This document shows positions 1 to 9,687 of a stretch of 64,000 nucleotides of DNA, in pieces. Within the stretch, counting starts at the first letter, position 1, and each line of letters opens with the position of its first letter. The notes under the pieces were generated by a model that did not search any database, was not told the DNA's origin, and saw only the letters and a list, made by a program, of their open reading frames with translations. Both the position numbers and the translations under genes were made by a program. The DNA is from Prolixibacteraceae bacterium (GTDB lineage Bacteria > Bacteroidota > Bacteroidia > Bacteroidales > Prolixibacteraceae), in NCBI GenBank assembly GCA_021740385.1, contig JAIOZY010000012.1:20837-84836 (forward strand). Reading direction: 5' to 3'.

Positions 1-489
1 CAGCGGATCCTGTATCTCTTTATCGGCAATGTTCCTCAAGCGATCTACCCCGCCTTCGCCCAACAGTTGTATGCTCATAAACTGGTTCAGCATCGAGCGC
101 ATATCGACCTTATCAACCGTTACATAAAACTCATCGGGCAAGGTTGCTGCTGCTTCATTCATTTTTTCCTGAAGGTGAAGCTGGGCATATTTCAAATTTA
201 CCCCCTGGCTGTATGTTATTTCGATGGTTCCGTTACGCCGGGTTGCATTCGACGAAATTTCCTCAACACCTTCGAGTTGCCCTATGGCCCCTTCGAGCGG
301 GATAATGGCCTGGTTTTCCATGTAACCGGGATCGACTTCGATGGAAGTATTGACCATTACAACCATGGTGGGCATTTCGGGTACAGGGTACAGTTCCATG
401 GAAAGCCTGTTATACGATATCACACCAAGCATTACCATGGCCAGGAAAACCATGCTTATAAACGTCTTTCTGCGGATAATAAAATCCAT
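1..489 (-). CDS. RND efflux permease, N-terminal part (cut by window edge)
   Basis: The N-terminal 163 codons of a resistance-nodulation-division inner-membrane pump; the frame is open to position 1. The start is MDFIIRRKTFISMVF. It has a first membrane helix at about residues 8-28, then ELYPVPEMP and the start of the first periplasmic porter domain (EGVEEISSNATRR, QLHLQEKMNEA), the usual order in AcrB-type pumps. The ATG is only 6 bases after the stop of the preceding RND gene, so the two are co-transcribed and probably translationally coupled. Two adjacent RND subunits with one fusion protein recall heteromeric pumps such as MdtBC; that is inference, and the substrate is unknown. The rest of the gene, including the proton-relay helices, lies outside the window. 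Confidence 0.88.
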   Translation of the reverse strand, partial: MDFIIRRKTFISMVFLAMVMLGVISYNRLSMELYPVPEMPTMVVMVNTSIEVDPGYMENQAIIPLEGAIGQLEGVEEISSNATRRNGTIEITYSQGVNLKYAQLHLQEKMNEAAATLPDEFYVTVDKVDMRSMLNQFMSIQLLGEGGVDRLRNIADKEIQDPL

Positions 490-495
490 AAGCCT

Positions 496-3400
496 CTATA
501 TGATTTCGCCGTTTACCGGCATTTTATCTTTTCTGAAATCAATTATGTCGTACATGCAGGGAATAACCACCAGGCAGAGTATGGTTGAAGTAACCAACCC
601 GCCAATCACGGCCAGCGCCATGGGTGCCCGCAAACTTGCACTTTCGCCAAACCCGATGGTTAAGGGCAAAAGCGCCAGAATAGTGGTAAGGCTGGTCATG
701 ATAATGGGGCGTATGCGTTGCCGCCCGGCCTCAAGAATAGCGTCACGTTTAGCCATCCCCCCGTTTCGCAACTGGTTAATTTTATCGACAAGGATGATTG
801 AATCGTTCACCGCTATGCCCACCAGCATAATCATGCCAATAAAAGCCATGATGTTAAAAGTGTTACCGAGGAAAAAGAAAGTGAGTACGGTTCCCACCAG
901 GGCCAAAGGAATGGTAAGCAAAATGGTAAAGGGATGTACCACCGACTCGAACTGGGCAGCCATTACCATGTAAACCAACACAATGGATAGAATAAGTGCA
1001 AAAGTAAGGCCTTCCATCGATTCTTTTCGCTTCACTTCCTGTCCGGCCATCCGCAACCGGTAGCCGTCGGGAAGGGGTACTTCTGAAAGTTTTGACTGAA
1101 GCGCAGCCACCACCTTGTCGAACTTCATGTCCTCATCAACATAAGCACTCACTTTACCCACCCTGCTTTGGTTGCTGCGGTGAATTTCGCGCGGTAAACT
1201 GGCTTCGGTAATGGTAGCCACATCGGTAAGGCGGTAGCGGGTTGTACCGCTTGTAATTTCGAGATTAGCCAACTGGTTTACAGTCACCTTGGGCTGCCTG
1301 ATGGTAATATCGCGCATTTCGCCTCCGGTTTCATATTCGCCGGCTTCGTTGCCCTCGAGCCGGTTACGCACCTGTTCAATTATTTGCTCAATACTCAGGC
1401 CAAATATGCCGGCCTGCACACGGTCAATATTAATGTCAATTTCGGGTGCCCCGTTTTCTACCGAGCTTTCTACGTTATACAAACCATTAACTTCAAGGGC
1501 TGTTTCTTTCATTGCCACTGTCAGTTCATTAATTGTTTCGAGTTCTTCACCAACCACTTCAACAACCAGCGGAGGTTCATCGTTACCCATAATCGACTGA
1601 AGACTCCCTTCTTCCTGCTGAAAGCTGAATTCAACATCGGGATTCGTGGCCATAATGTTGGTAAGGGTTTGGGCAATGTTGTCGTATTGTTTCATGCCTT
1701 CTTCGGAAAGGATAAGGTGCATTAAAGCGCTGTTCTCGCTGGCAACCGATGAACCGCCTGCTGTTGATTTCACTTCGCCAACTTCGGTATAAACAAGCGA
1801 TACATTTTCGGCAAGGCTTTCTTTTACGAGGCCTTCAATTTTTTTCATGGCCGAAGCCGTGCTTTCGAGCCGCGTACCCTCGGGCATGGTTACTTCAAGC
1901 GTAAAACTATCGGACGAAGATGTGGGCATAAACTCGCTCCCGATTTTTGGAACCAGCAATACCGAACCGCCCATTGCCAATAAAGCCAGCACAATTACCA
2001 GCCATTTTTGTTTCAAAATGCCGGCGAGGATACCGGTATACCAGTTCATTTGGATGGGTTTCACAAGTTTTTCTTTTTTCTTTCCGCCACCAATTTTCGA
2101 CACCAGCACGGGTATAACCAAAATGGCCACAACAAGCGATGACAAAAGCGAAAAAGCAACAGTCCAGGCCTGGTCTTTAAACAATTCGCCCGATGCTCCC
2201 TGCAGGTAAACAATGGGCAGGAAAACCACAATCGTGGTCAGGGTCGATGCCGTTATGGCACCGCCAACTTCGGCTGTACCGTCAACAGCAGCTTTTAAAA
2301 TGCCCTGCCCCCGCTCAATTTTACGGTAAATGTTTTCCATCACGATAATGGCATTATCAACGAGCATACCGGCACCAAGGGCCAAACCGCCAAGAGTCAT
2401 CACATTCAGGGTCAGGCCTTTGAAATACATCAGGGTAAAGGTGGCTACAATTGAAATGGGTATGGCAATGCTTACCACCAGCGTGGTGTTAATTCTTTTC
2501 AGAAAAACAAAAAGGATAAAAACAGCCAAAACGATACCGATTAAGGCCGAGTTTCCCACTTCGTTGATGGCCCCGTTAATAAAAGTCCCCTGGTTTCTGA
2601 CTACGGTAAATGTATAACCCGGCAGGGCTTTGGTAATCGATTCGAATGCTTCGTTAAGCTGTTCGACCGCCTTCACGGTATTGTAATGGGGCTCTTTAAA
2701 AATGGAAAGGCCTATACACTGTTTGCCGTTAAGGTATACAATGGTCTCGGGCTCCTTATTTTTAACCGAAATTTCGGCGACATCGTTCAGGTAAACCGGT
2801 ACGCTTTTAGTTGAACCATCGAGTTGTTCTTCCTCTTTTGTGCCAACAATGAGCGATTTCAGGCTCTCGGGCGATGAGATCATGCCCACGCCTTTAACGC
2901 TGTAATTCACCCCGTTTTCTTCAATGGTGCCGCCCGATACGTTGCGGTTGTAACCCTGTATTTTTGAACTCAGCTCAGAGACTGTGATACCGTAAGCTTC
3001 AAGTATGTAAGGATCGGTTTCAATTAAAACCTCGGCAATTTCCTCGCCGGCCATGGTTACATCGGCAATCCCTTCAAGCCTGATGAGTTCGTTACGGATG
3101 TAGTTTTCGGCCACTTTACGAACTTCATCGAGGTTCAGCAGGTTTTCGTTTTCGAGAGCCACAACCATTATTGGTGAAGAGTTGGGATCGTATTGTGTGA
3201 TACGGACATCTTCGACACCTGAGTTTTGCGCGTAGGAGGTCATGGCTTTCTGTAAATCGAGGAAAGCCTCGTCCATGTCTTTTCCCCAGGTATATTCAAC
3301 GGTAATGCTGGCGGTACCCACTTCCGATACCGATGTAACATTAACCACATCGCTTTGCCTGATGGCCTGCGCCTCGATATTTGTCACATACAGGTTTTCC

Positions 3401-3579
3401 ATTTCGCCCGGAGGCCGGTTTCCATCCTCAATCTCGACGAACAGGCGCGGGTTATTCAGCTCGGGAAAAAGGTCGATACCCAATTTCGAAAACGATATGT
3501 ATCCCAGCAACAACACTGCCAATACCATCATTAAAACGGTTACCGGGTATTTTACCGAGAATTGTGTTAATTTTTTCAT
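496..3579 (-). CDS. RND efflux permease (AcrB/HAE family)
   Basis: A full-length proton-driven exporter of the inner membrane, 1,027 residues, within the family's usual range. An N-terminal helix (VLMMVLAVLLLGY) is followed by a large periplasmic domain, a helix bundle with GMLVDNAIIVMENI in TM4, a second periplasmic domain and a C-terminal bundle with GIAVNDSIILVDKIN. TM4 has a single Asp (VDN) where AcrB has Asp-Asp, as in many Bacteroidota and Gram-positive relatives. I chose the ATG at 3579 (MKKLTQFSV). An in-frame ATG at 3594 would add five residues without resembling family N-termini. It lies 77 bases after the fusion-protein gene and 6 bases before a second RND gene. Drug, dye or lipid export is plausible, but the substrate cannot be read from the sequence. 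Confidence 0.93.
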   Translation of the reverse strand: MKKLTQFSVKYPVTVLMMVLAVLLLGYISFSKLGIDLFPELNNPRLFVEIEDGNRPPGEMENLYVTNIEAQAIRQSDVVNVTSVSEVGTASITVEYTWGKDMDEAFLDLQKAMTSYAQNSGVEDVRITQYDPNSSPIMVVALENENLLNLDEVRKVAENYIRNELIRLEGIADVTMAGEEIAEVLIETDPYILEAYGITVSELSSKIQGYNRNVSGGTIEENGVNYSVKGVGMISSPESLKSLIVGTKEEEQLDGSTKSVPVYLNDVAEISVKNKEPETIVYLNGKQCIGLSIFKEPHYNTVKAVEQLNEAFESITKALPGYTFTVVRNQGTFINGAINEVGNSALIGIVLAVFILFVFLKRINTTLVVSIAIPISIVATFTLMYFKGLTLNVMTLGGLALGAGMLVDNAIIVMENIYRKIERGQGILKAAVDGTAEVGGAITASTLTTIVVFLPIVYLQGASGELFKDQAWTVAFSLLSSLVVAILVIPVLVSKIGGGKKKEKLVKPIQMNWYTGILAGILKQKWLVIVLALLAMGGSVLLVPKIGSEFMPTSSSDSFTLEVTMPEGTRLESTASAMKKIEGLVKESLAENVSLVYTEVGEVKSTAGGSSVASENSALMHLILSEEGMKQYDNIAQTLTNIMATNPDVEFSFQQEEGSLQSIMGNDEPPLVVEVVGEELETINELTVAMKETALEVNGLYNVESSVENGAPEIDINIDRVQAGIFGLSIEQIIEQVRNRLEGNEAGEYETGGEMRDITIRQPKVTVNQLANLEITSGTTRYRLTDVATITEASLPREIHRSNQSRVGKVSAYVDEDMKFDKVVAALQSKLSEVPLPDGYRLRMAGQEVKRKESMEGLTFALILSIVLVYMVMAAQFESVVHPFTILLTIPLALVGTVLTFFFLGNTFNIMAFIGMIMLVGIAVNDSIILVDKINQLRNGGMAKRDAILEAGRQRIRPIIMTSLTTILALLPLTIGFGESASLRAPMALAVIGGLVTSTILCLVVIPCMYDIIDFRKDKMPVNGEII

Positions 3580-3656
3580 AATAGTTATTGTCATCTGACA
3601 TTAGGAATTGGTCATTAGTTGGCTGTTGGCTAATGACTATTGACCTAATGACAATT

Positions 3657-4709
3657 TTATCTTTGCACCTTAACCTTGGTACGGTTCGAAAGCATTTCGT
3701 ACCCTTCAACAACAAGTTTTTCGCCGGTTTGCAAACCGCTGGTAATTTCAACTTCATCGTCGGTTTCAATGCCGGTGTTTATCCGTTTTTCAACAGCCGT
3801 GTTGCGTTCCACCACGTACACAACCATGCCCCGACGTTTACGCTGAATCACTTCCCTGTCGACAACAATGGCACTGTCGCGTTTTTCAATTACAATTTCG
3901 GCTTTAACAAACATGCCGGGGCGCATGATCAGTTCGGGGTTATCCACTTCCATCACCCCCTTAAACGTGCGCGTGCTTTCGTTAATGGCCGGCGATAATT
4001 CTGTTATCACAGCCATCAAAGTATCTTCTTTGAGGTTGTAATTGGTAACAAAAGCTTCCTGCCCCAGTTTAACGGTTGAAATGAATTTTTCGGGAAATTC
4101 AACGCCCAATATCAACTCGCTGTAATCCATCACTTTCAATACCGTTGTACCACTTGCAATTTTCACACCGGGCGTAAACCAGGGTAAATCGACAATGACC
4201 CCGTCGAAGGGTGAATTAACTTGCAGCTTCTCCATCTGGATAAGGGCATTTTCATAATCGTATTTCGCATTAATGTAAGCCACTTCCGAATTCTTCAATT
4301 CATTGAGGGTTACGCCACCTTTATCGTATAACGATTGTTGCTTTTCGTATTCCCCTTTGGCATTTTCAAGGTCGAGCTTCTTCGCGTCGATGCGAATACT
4401 GATTTCGTATTCCTGGTTTTCGAGAAGAATGATCGTTTCTCCCGCTTTTACTTTATCGCCCATTTTAAAGGGTTTTCCCGTTCGCGGGTTTACCTGCAAA
4501 CGGTATTTTCCGTCGGCTTCGGTTGCCATTTCGATACTGCCGGCAGGTGCCACGGTGCCGTTAATGGTAAGGCTGTTGAAAATGGGCTTCTTCACTACAT
4601 CGGCAACCCGAACAGGAACACTTACATCGGCTCCCTGGGATACTTCTTCATTCCGGCAGGCCCAAAAAAGCGGAATGGCTAATACTGCAATCAGGATGTA
4701 TTTTTTCAT
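3657..4709 (-). CDS. RND periplasmic adaptor (membrane fusion protein), lipoprotein
   Basis: HlyD/AcrA-type adaptor that would bridge the RND pump and the TolC-like channel. The N-terminus MKKYILIAVLAIPLFWAC ends in a lipobox with Cys18, so it should be lipid-anchored. Then come the first half of the lipoyl/barrel-sandwich domain (residues about 60-100, IILLENQEYEI), a short helical hairpin (about 105-155, YEKQQSLYDKGGVTLNELKN), the second lipoyl half (VNSPFDGVIVDLPW), a beta-barrel domain (LGQEAFVTNYNL) and the membrane-proximal domain (GLQTGEKLVVEGYEML). At 350 residues it is of usual length. It lies 12 bases after the TolC-like gene and before the two RND genes, an ordinary tripartite-pump arrangement. 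Confidence 0.93.
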   Translation of the reverse strand: MKKYILIAVLAIPLFWACRNEEVSQGADVSVPVRVADVVKKPIFNSLTINGTVAPAGSIEMATEADGKYRLQVNPRTGKPFKMGDKVKAGETIILLENQEYEISIRIDAKKLDLENAKGEYEKQQSLYDKGGVTLNELKNSEVAYINAKYDYENALIQMEKLQVNSPFDGVIVDLPWFTPGVKIASGTTVLKVMDYSELILGVEFPEKFISTVKLGQEAFVTNYNLKEDTLMAVITELSPAINESTRTFKGVMEVDNPELIMRPGMFVKAEIVIEKRDSAIVVDREVIQRKRRGMVVYVVERNTAVEKRINTGIETDDEVEITSGLQTGEKLVVEGYEMLSNRTKVKVQR

Positions 4710-4721
4710 AACACGCGGTAA

Positions 4722-6200
4722 TTAATAATTTTTAAATTCTGGTGAATACTCATTGGGAACAATTGATTTATCCGATTCGAAATCCCACAGGGTTTGAATT
4801 TTCAGGTTCAAAAGCTCCAGTTTATAATTGATGAGAGCCCGTGTGAGCTCGTTTTTTTGTTCCGATAACTGGTTTTGATAGAGGCTAAGGTCCATGCTGG
4901 TAAGGTCGCCGTTTTCGTATTTTTCGAGGTTCAGTTCGTAAGTAAGCCGCGCGTTTTCAACACTTTTGCGGGCAATTTCGATTTGAGAAACCAGGTTTTG
5001 CAGGTTGCGGTATATCTGCCTTATATTCAATTGTATCGATACCCTTTCCTGTTCAAAGTTCAGTTCCTGCCTGTCGAGCGTGGCCTCGGCTGCTTTTACG
5101 AGCGATTTGCGCTGCCCCCAGTCAAAAATGGGTATTTCGAACGAAAGTTCTACCTGTTCGTTATCGGTAGGCGACTGGTAGATGTTGCCAAAATTTTCGT
5201 TTTCGCCAAAGAGCCCAACAGCCAGCGAGAGGTTCCCCCTGAACTCATTGGTAGCTTTTGCCCTTATAAGGTCGAACTGTGCCGTTTCAATATCAATTTC
5301 GCGCTGCCTCAGTTCCATGCGGTGCTGCAGTGCATAACCAATGGCATCGTTCAACGCAACGTCGATGGTTTTTACATCAACTTCAGCAATAATATCAAGG
5401 GGCATATCGAGGTCGGCACCAATAGTTTGTTTGAGCTGGTCCTTTGCATTTTCGAGCGTCACCTGTGCATTTTGCACCGATGAACGGGCGTTGGCAAGGT
5501 TCAGTTCGGCCTGCCACAACTCTTCGCGGGCCGACAAACCGGCTTCGACTTTATTTTTTATAATTTCGTGCGATTTTTCCTGGTTTTCGAGTTCTTCACG
5601 GCTTATGATCAAAGCTTGCTGCTCCTGGTAAACCTGGTAAAAATACTGGCTTACTTCCTTTTCAACATTGAGTTTTTGCATGGCATAACCCAACAGGGTA
5701 TTTTCAAGGTTTAACTCGAGTTCGCGCAAGCCCATTTTTGTCTGGTTATAGGTAAACAACGGTTGTTCGAACCTAATTTGAACGTTGTTGCTAAAGGTTT
5801 GGTTTGTAATGTTGGTATTATCGTTGTAAGCATTTTGCCAGCCAAACTGGTTGTATAGCGATAAGGTACCATCGGTTAATGCGATGGGTTGCGAAATACC
5901 AAACGTACCCGAGCTTCCCATAATTTCGCGGGTGTACCACGTCGAGCTAAAATCGTCGTATTCACGGGTATGGTCGTAAGAAAATGGGCTCACATTCAGG
6001 AAGAATTTTGATTTAAGCGAAGCCTTCTGGGCATTGAGCCGCTCGCGGCTGTTCACCAGGTTGTACTTCGACTGCCTGATGGAAGGGCTGTTCTCGTATG
6101 CAATTTCGAGCACCCGGTTGAGGGTATACAGTTCCTGAGCCTGTATTCCGGTTGCGAGGAAAAGTACCCCTAAAAGCATGATCTTTTTTCTAATCTTCAT
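4722..6200 (-). CDS. TolC-family outer-membrane efflux channel
   Basis: Outer-membrane factor of the tripartite pump encoded next to it. The ATG at 6200 gives MKIRKKIMLLGVLFLATG followed by IQAQ, a Sec signal peptide; the in-frame ATG at 6227 would put ten extra residues before it and is less likely. The mature part shows the duplicated OEP pattern of long amphipathic helices, each half closing with a conserved stretch (EAGLSAREELWQAELNLANA and YENGDLTSMDLSLYQNQLSE). Length is 492 residues, normal for the family. It sits 108 bases after the ABC-permease gene and 12 before the adaptor gene. Whether the ABC proteins upstream also use this channel, in the manner of MacB-TolC, is an open inference. 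Confidence 0.92.
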   Translation of the reverse strand: MKIRKKIMLLGVLFLATGIQAQELYTLNRVLEIAYENSPSIRQSKYNLVNSRERLNAQKASLKSKFFLNVSPFSYDHTREYDDFSSTWYTREIMGSSGTFGISQPIALTDGTLSLYNQFGWQNAYNDNTNITNQTFSNNVQIRFEQPLFTYNQTKMGLRELELNLENTLLGYAMQKLNVEKEVSQYFYQVYQEQQALIISREELENQEKSHEIIKNKVEAGLSAREELWQAELNLANARSSVQNAQVTLENAKDQLKQTIGADLDMPLDIIAEVDVKTIDVALNDAIGYALQHRMELRQREIDIETAQFDLIRAKATNEFRGNLSLAVGLFGENENFGNIYQSPTDNEQVELSFEIPIFDWGQRKSLVKAAEATLDRQELNFEQERVSIQLNIRQIYRNLQNLVSQIEIARKSVENARLTYELNLEKYENGDLTSMDLSLYQNQLSEQKNELTRALINYKLELLNLKIQTLWDFESDKSIVPNEYSPEFKNY

Positions 6201-6308
6201 TATCGTATGTTTAAAACTTTTAATCATTATTTCAAAATAGTCTGTTCTCGTTTTCGGATGTCGGCTGTTAGCTGTGCTGGCTGTTTGCCATTATCCATTG
6301 CTCATCAA

Positions 6309-9300
6309 CTACCGTTGCAACACCCACTTCACAGCATCGGCAATAACGCGGTCGGCGCCACCTTCATCGGAAAGGACAACCGCTGCTGTATCGGACGAAA
6401 AATAAAAGCTTCCGAGAAGGTTCCATCCATCTTCAAAATCTTTTATTTCCAGTTCGATTTTCTCAACCCCGTCATCGTGGGCAACCGTGTATACAAATTT
6501 TCCTTCCGGGTCTCTCCTTCCACGGCGACCGAAACGGCGTTGCTCTTCAAGAAAAACATAAATGTCGTAATAACCGGCTTCGGCAATGGGCGTTTTCCAT
6601 GTTGCCGTTTTGCTTCCGTCGCCCGAACGTACAACCATGGCCGACTTTTCAACTTTCCCGAAATATTCGGAATTGGCAACTTTTTTCCATGTTGTGGGCG
6701 GCGGTCCAAATTCACCCCTGACAAATTCCTCTTCTTCTTCCGTTTTTCGGCTTTCGATGAATTTACGAATCGGGTTTTCAAGCGAAGGGTCGCTTACAGA
6801 AAAATTCGGATCGGTATTGTCAACAATCAATTCTCCGGGCAATGCCAATTCAACGGGCTGGTCAACAACACGTTCGTATTCTTCGGCTTTCCCGTTTTCA
6901 TCTTTTTCAGACCGCAGTCCCCATTCCATTGAGCTAACCGGGATATTTTGCGACAGCAGGGTGTTAAAAATTACCGAACGTGGTGAGTCGAACAACACCA
7001 TTTGCAGCTCCTTTGTCTGGTTGCCTTCAATGAGAAAAGTCCGTTCTTCAGCTTCTTCTTCCATGCCACCGCCAAAAAAACCGCCCCGGCGTCCACCTCC
7101 GCCCATTTGAAAGGAGAATTTAACAAGGCCGTCAACGGGGCTGTAATTGGTAACCTTGGTTGTGACTACAAAATAGGCCTGCGAATTTTCCACAATTTCC
7201 CGTACTTCGAAATTACCCAGCCCAAAAGCCGGCAACTCCGATTCGTTGTACCAATTGGTGAGAAAATCACCCATTTTAATGTTAAACCTTTGCGACAATT
7301 CGCTTTCAAGTTCGCTGTATTTTATCTCGCGATAACTGTTGTTGTACAAGTAATCGAGAAGGAACTGATCGAAATTGCTATCATTAATTTGTTTTTCAAT
7401 CCAGGTTAATAAATACGAACCTTTAACTTGCAAAACGTTATTGATTTTCTGCTGGTCATCCTCTTCGGCAATAATCTGTTTCAGGCTTTTTTCCCGCAAC
7501 ATCAGGTTTGCCCTTTCGTTGTTGCCCAGGCCCATTGCCCTCGACATAAAAATTTGGCGCGGGTCGTCCTCGCCTTTCATCAAATAACTTTCGAAGGCAT
7601 AGTTTAATACGGGGCATTCCTCTGAAGTTATGTAGTTCACATAATAATAATAGTTTGGATAAATACTGTAAGGATTTGATGATGTTGATGTTCCAGGAGG
7701 CCCAAAAGGCATATCGGCACTTTCTTCGGCCAGCATTCCATTCAGGAAATTTGTAAAAACCCGGGCCTGAATCTCTTTTTCGGTTAGTCCCTCTTTGTTC
7801 CGGTCGCTGTCGCGTTTTATCATACGGTAATTCGACTTAAAATCGGCCTGCCTGACGTTGAACCCCCACTCGGGGTAAAAAACCATTTGGGGCTGGCTTT
7901 GTGCCAGGGCCGATGTCCACGAATGCGGACGGGAAGCAAACTGCACGGGTGCTTCAACCATTGTAAACGTTCGGTACGGATAATACATGCCAATGGGACG
8001 TTCGTAATCATCGAGAAACTCGGTAATAAGTACTTTTACGGTATCGCCCAGTTCCGATAAATGCGATGAAAAATAATCGTGCCCCTTTTGAAAGACAATG
8101 CCAACTTCAATTCCATCAATGTCGATTTTGCGCTCTTCATAATCCGAAACAGCCAACGACAACTGTGGCAGCGGATCCCTGATGTCGAAACGGTACACCA
8201 AACTGTCGGTAGTTTGCCGCTGCCCCTGTGAAACAGGAAGCATTCCGGGCTTTACTTTTACCGAAAGGTCGAAGTTTGTAAACTGCTGCCTGAAAATGGC
8301 CGGTTTTGATGGATCGTAAGCCACACCCGGAATGGGATACCAAAGATTTTCTTTCGTCAGCAGTACATAATCGCCCCTGTAAAATCCGTATTGTCTGTCA
8401 ATGCGCATGGTCATTACCTGGTCATGTCCATAAACGTCTTCGTTTTCATTATCGAGGTAAGAAACATCAAAATCGGGAATTCCGGAATAATGCATTTCGA
8501 GGTTTATCTCTTTGCCGGGCATCAACCCTTTCTGCAGAAAAACATTCACTAAAAGGGCATTCTTTTCAAAGTGCAAATCATGACCATCACCGGTTATTTT
8601 TTCAACATTAAATGCCGGGTTTATTGAAAAAACAAGGGTGTCGAGCGCCTGGTTAAAAGGGTTGGTTAATGTCATTTTTGAAACCGCCTTCAACTGTTCC
8701 CCAATATCGACATTGATTGTCGCCTGCTTCATCAGGGGAACTTTTTTTGAGAAATTTTCCGAAGAAAGGGTTGAATATACCTCCCTGTTTTCAACAACCG
8801 CTTTGTTTTGCCTTATCATATTAGCAAAGCCAACTGCTGAAACAACAATTAGCAAAACCGTTGAAAGAAAAACAACGGCTTTATTCGCTGCTTTATTGGG
8901 AATGCGTTTTAGAAAAGCGGTTGAAAACAGAATAAGGCCGGTGCCCAGGAGCAAATAAGCCATCCGGTGCCACAAAATGTATTGTACATTGCTGAACCCG
9001 ACAATATCGGAAAAAGGTACGGGCATGGCAAAAAGCATGTAGTCGAAAACATAGCCAGGCTTGCCGGCCAAATAAAACAGAACCAGCGCGATGTAACCCA
9101 GTAATATAATAAAGGTGATGGCCTGGTTTCGCAAAAGGGTCATTAAGGCAAACGTTAAGCCAATAATAAAAATTAGTGACGGAATGCTAACCATGAAAAA
9201 GTAAGCCACAAAAGGCATAATTCGAAACGGCACCTGTCCGGAAATAAAAATAAAAACCGAGGTAAGTACCATTAAAAGCAGGTTAAGGGTTACAAACACC

Positions 9301-9647
9301 CCTAACAAGCCCATGGTTTTCCCGGTAATGTATTCGAAATTGGACATTGGCCTGATGAAAAGAACCTCTGCCGTATCGAGTTTTTTGTCGCGTTTAATAA
9401 AATCGCTTGCTAAAAATACGGCTATAACGGACTGTATAATGTTTAAAAGAAAGAAATTTGAATAAACAATTGCCGAAGGCAGGCTCCTGAACATCCAGGT
9501 AAAGGGGTTCCGGTTAAAAAAAGTAGAACCGCAAAAAAGGCCAATGAATAAAATAGCGAGTATCGCAAAAATGCGAAAGAACCAACTACGGAACAAAATA
9601 CGGCGTTCGTAGCGCGCTATGGTATTGATATTTCTTAACGATATCAT
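6309..9647 (-). CDS. ABC-2 permease fused to degenerate M1-peptidase-like and golvesin-like domains
   Basis: A 1,112-residue chimera. Residues about 1-290 hold an ABC-2 type permease with roughly seven hydrophobic segments, beginning MISLRNINTIARYERRILF and with a conserved DKKLDTAEVLFIRPMSNFEY. Residues about 300-890 resemble the beta-rich N-domain and helical part of M1 aminopeptidases fused to ABC permeases in Bacteroidota. No HEXXH-18-E zinc site is visible, so it is probably not an active peptidase. A glycine/arginine patch (GGGGRRGGFFGGG) follows at about 845-860. The last 130 residues (TTWKKVANSEYFG, AEAGYYDIYVF, VIADAVKWV) match the golvesin C-terminal-like domain, often annotated as xanthan-lyase-like. 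It lies 40 bases after the ATPase gene, its likely partner. Function is unknown; a surface sensor or scaffold tied to transport is possible. Confidence 0.8.
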   Translation of the reverse strand: MISLRNINTIARYERRILFRSWFFRIFAILAILFIGLFCGSTFFNRNPFTWMFRSLPSAIVYSNFFLLNIIQSVIAVFLASDFIKRDKKLDTAEVLFIRPMSNFEYITGKTMGLLGVFVTLNLLLMVLTSVFIFISGQVPFRIMPFVAYFFMVSIPSLIFIIGLTFALMTLLRNQAITFIILLGYIALVLFYLAGKPGYVFDYMLFAMPVPFSDIVGFSNVQYILWHRMAYLLLGTGLILFSTAFLKRIPNKAANKAVVFLSTVLLIVVSAVGFANMIRQNKAVVENREVYSTLSSENFSKKVPLMKQATINVDIGEQLKAVSKMTLTNPFNQALDTLVFSINPAFNVEKITGDGHDLHFEKNALLVNVFLQKGLMPGKEINLEMHYSGIPDFDVSYLDNENEDVYGHDQVMTMRIDRQYGFYRGDYVLLTKENLWYPIPGVAYDPSKPAIFRQQFTNFDLSVKVKPGMLPVSQGQRQTTDSLVYRFDIRDPLPQLSLAVSDYEERKIDIDGIEVGIVFQKGHDYFSSHLSELGDTVKVLITEFLDDYERPIGMYYPYRTFTMVEAPVQFASRPHSWTSALAQSQPQMVFYPEWGFNVRQADFKSNYRMIKRDSDRNKEGLTEKEIQARVFTNFLNGMLAEESADMPFGPPGTSTSSNPYSIYPNYYYYVNYITSEECPVLNYAFESYLMKGEDDPRQIFMSRAMGLGNNERANLMLREKSLKQIIAEEDDQQKINNVLQVKGSYLLTWIEKQINDSNFDQFLLDYLYNNSYREIKYSELESELSQRFNIKMGDFLTNWYNESELPAFGLGNFEVREIVENSQAYFVVTTKVTNYSPVDGLVKFSFQMGGGGRRGGFFGGGMEEEAEERTFLIEGNQTKELQMVLFDSPRSVIFNTLLSQNIPVSSMEWGLRSEKDENGKAEEYERVVDQPVELALPGELIVDNTDPNFSVSDPSLENPIRKFIESRKTEEEEEFVRGEFGPPPTTWKKVANSEYFGKVEKSAMVVRSGDGSKTATWKTPIAEAGYYDIYVFLEEQRRFGRRGRRDPEGKFVYTVAHDDGVEKIELEIKDFEDGWNLLGSFYFSSDTAAVVLSDEGGADRVIADAVKWVLQR

Positions 9648-9687
9648 TGGCTTATAATCTTTTACTTTATTTACTCATTTACTTTTC

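Noticed and set aside
67..973. Two long plus-strand open frames opposite the RND genes
   Set aside because: The minus strand encodes well-conserved RND pump sequence through the whole stretch; the plus frames have no family resemblance and arise from its codon pattern.
4875..5483. A 202-codon plus-strand frame
   Set aside because: Lies entirely within the TolC-family gene on the other strand and lacks signals or recognisable motifs.
6240..6300. Similar GGCTGTTGGCTAATG-like wording at 3605-3650 and 6255-6300 as a possible mobile element
   Set aside because: The likeness is loose, there are no terminal repeats or coding parts, and both lie in ordinary short gaps of one operon.
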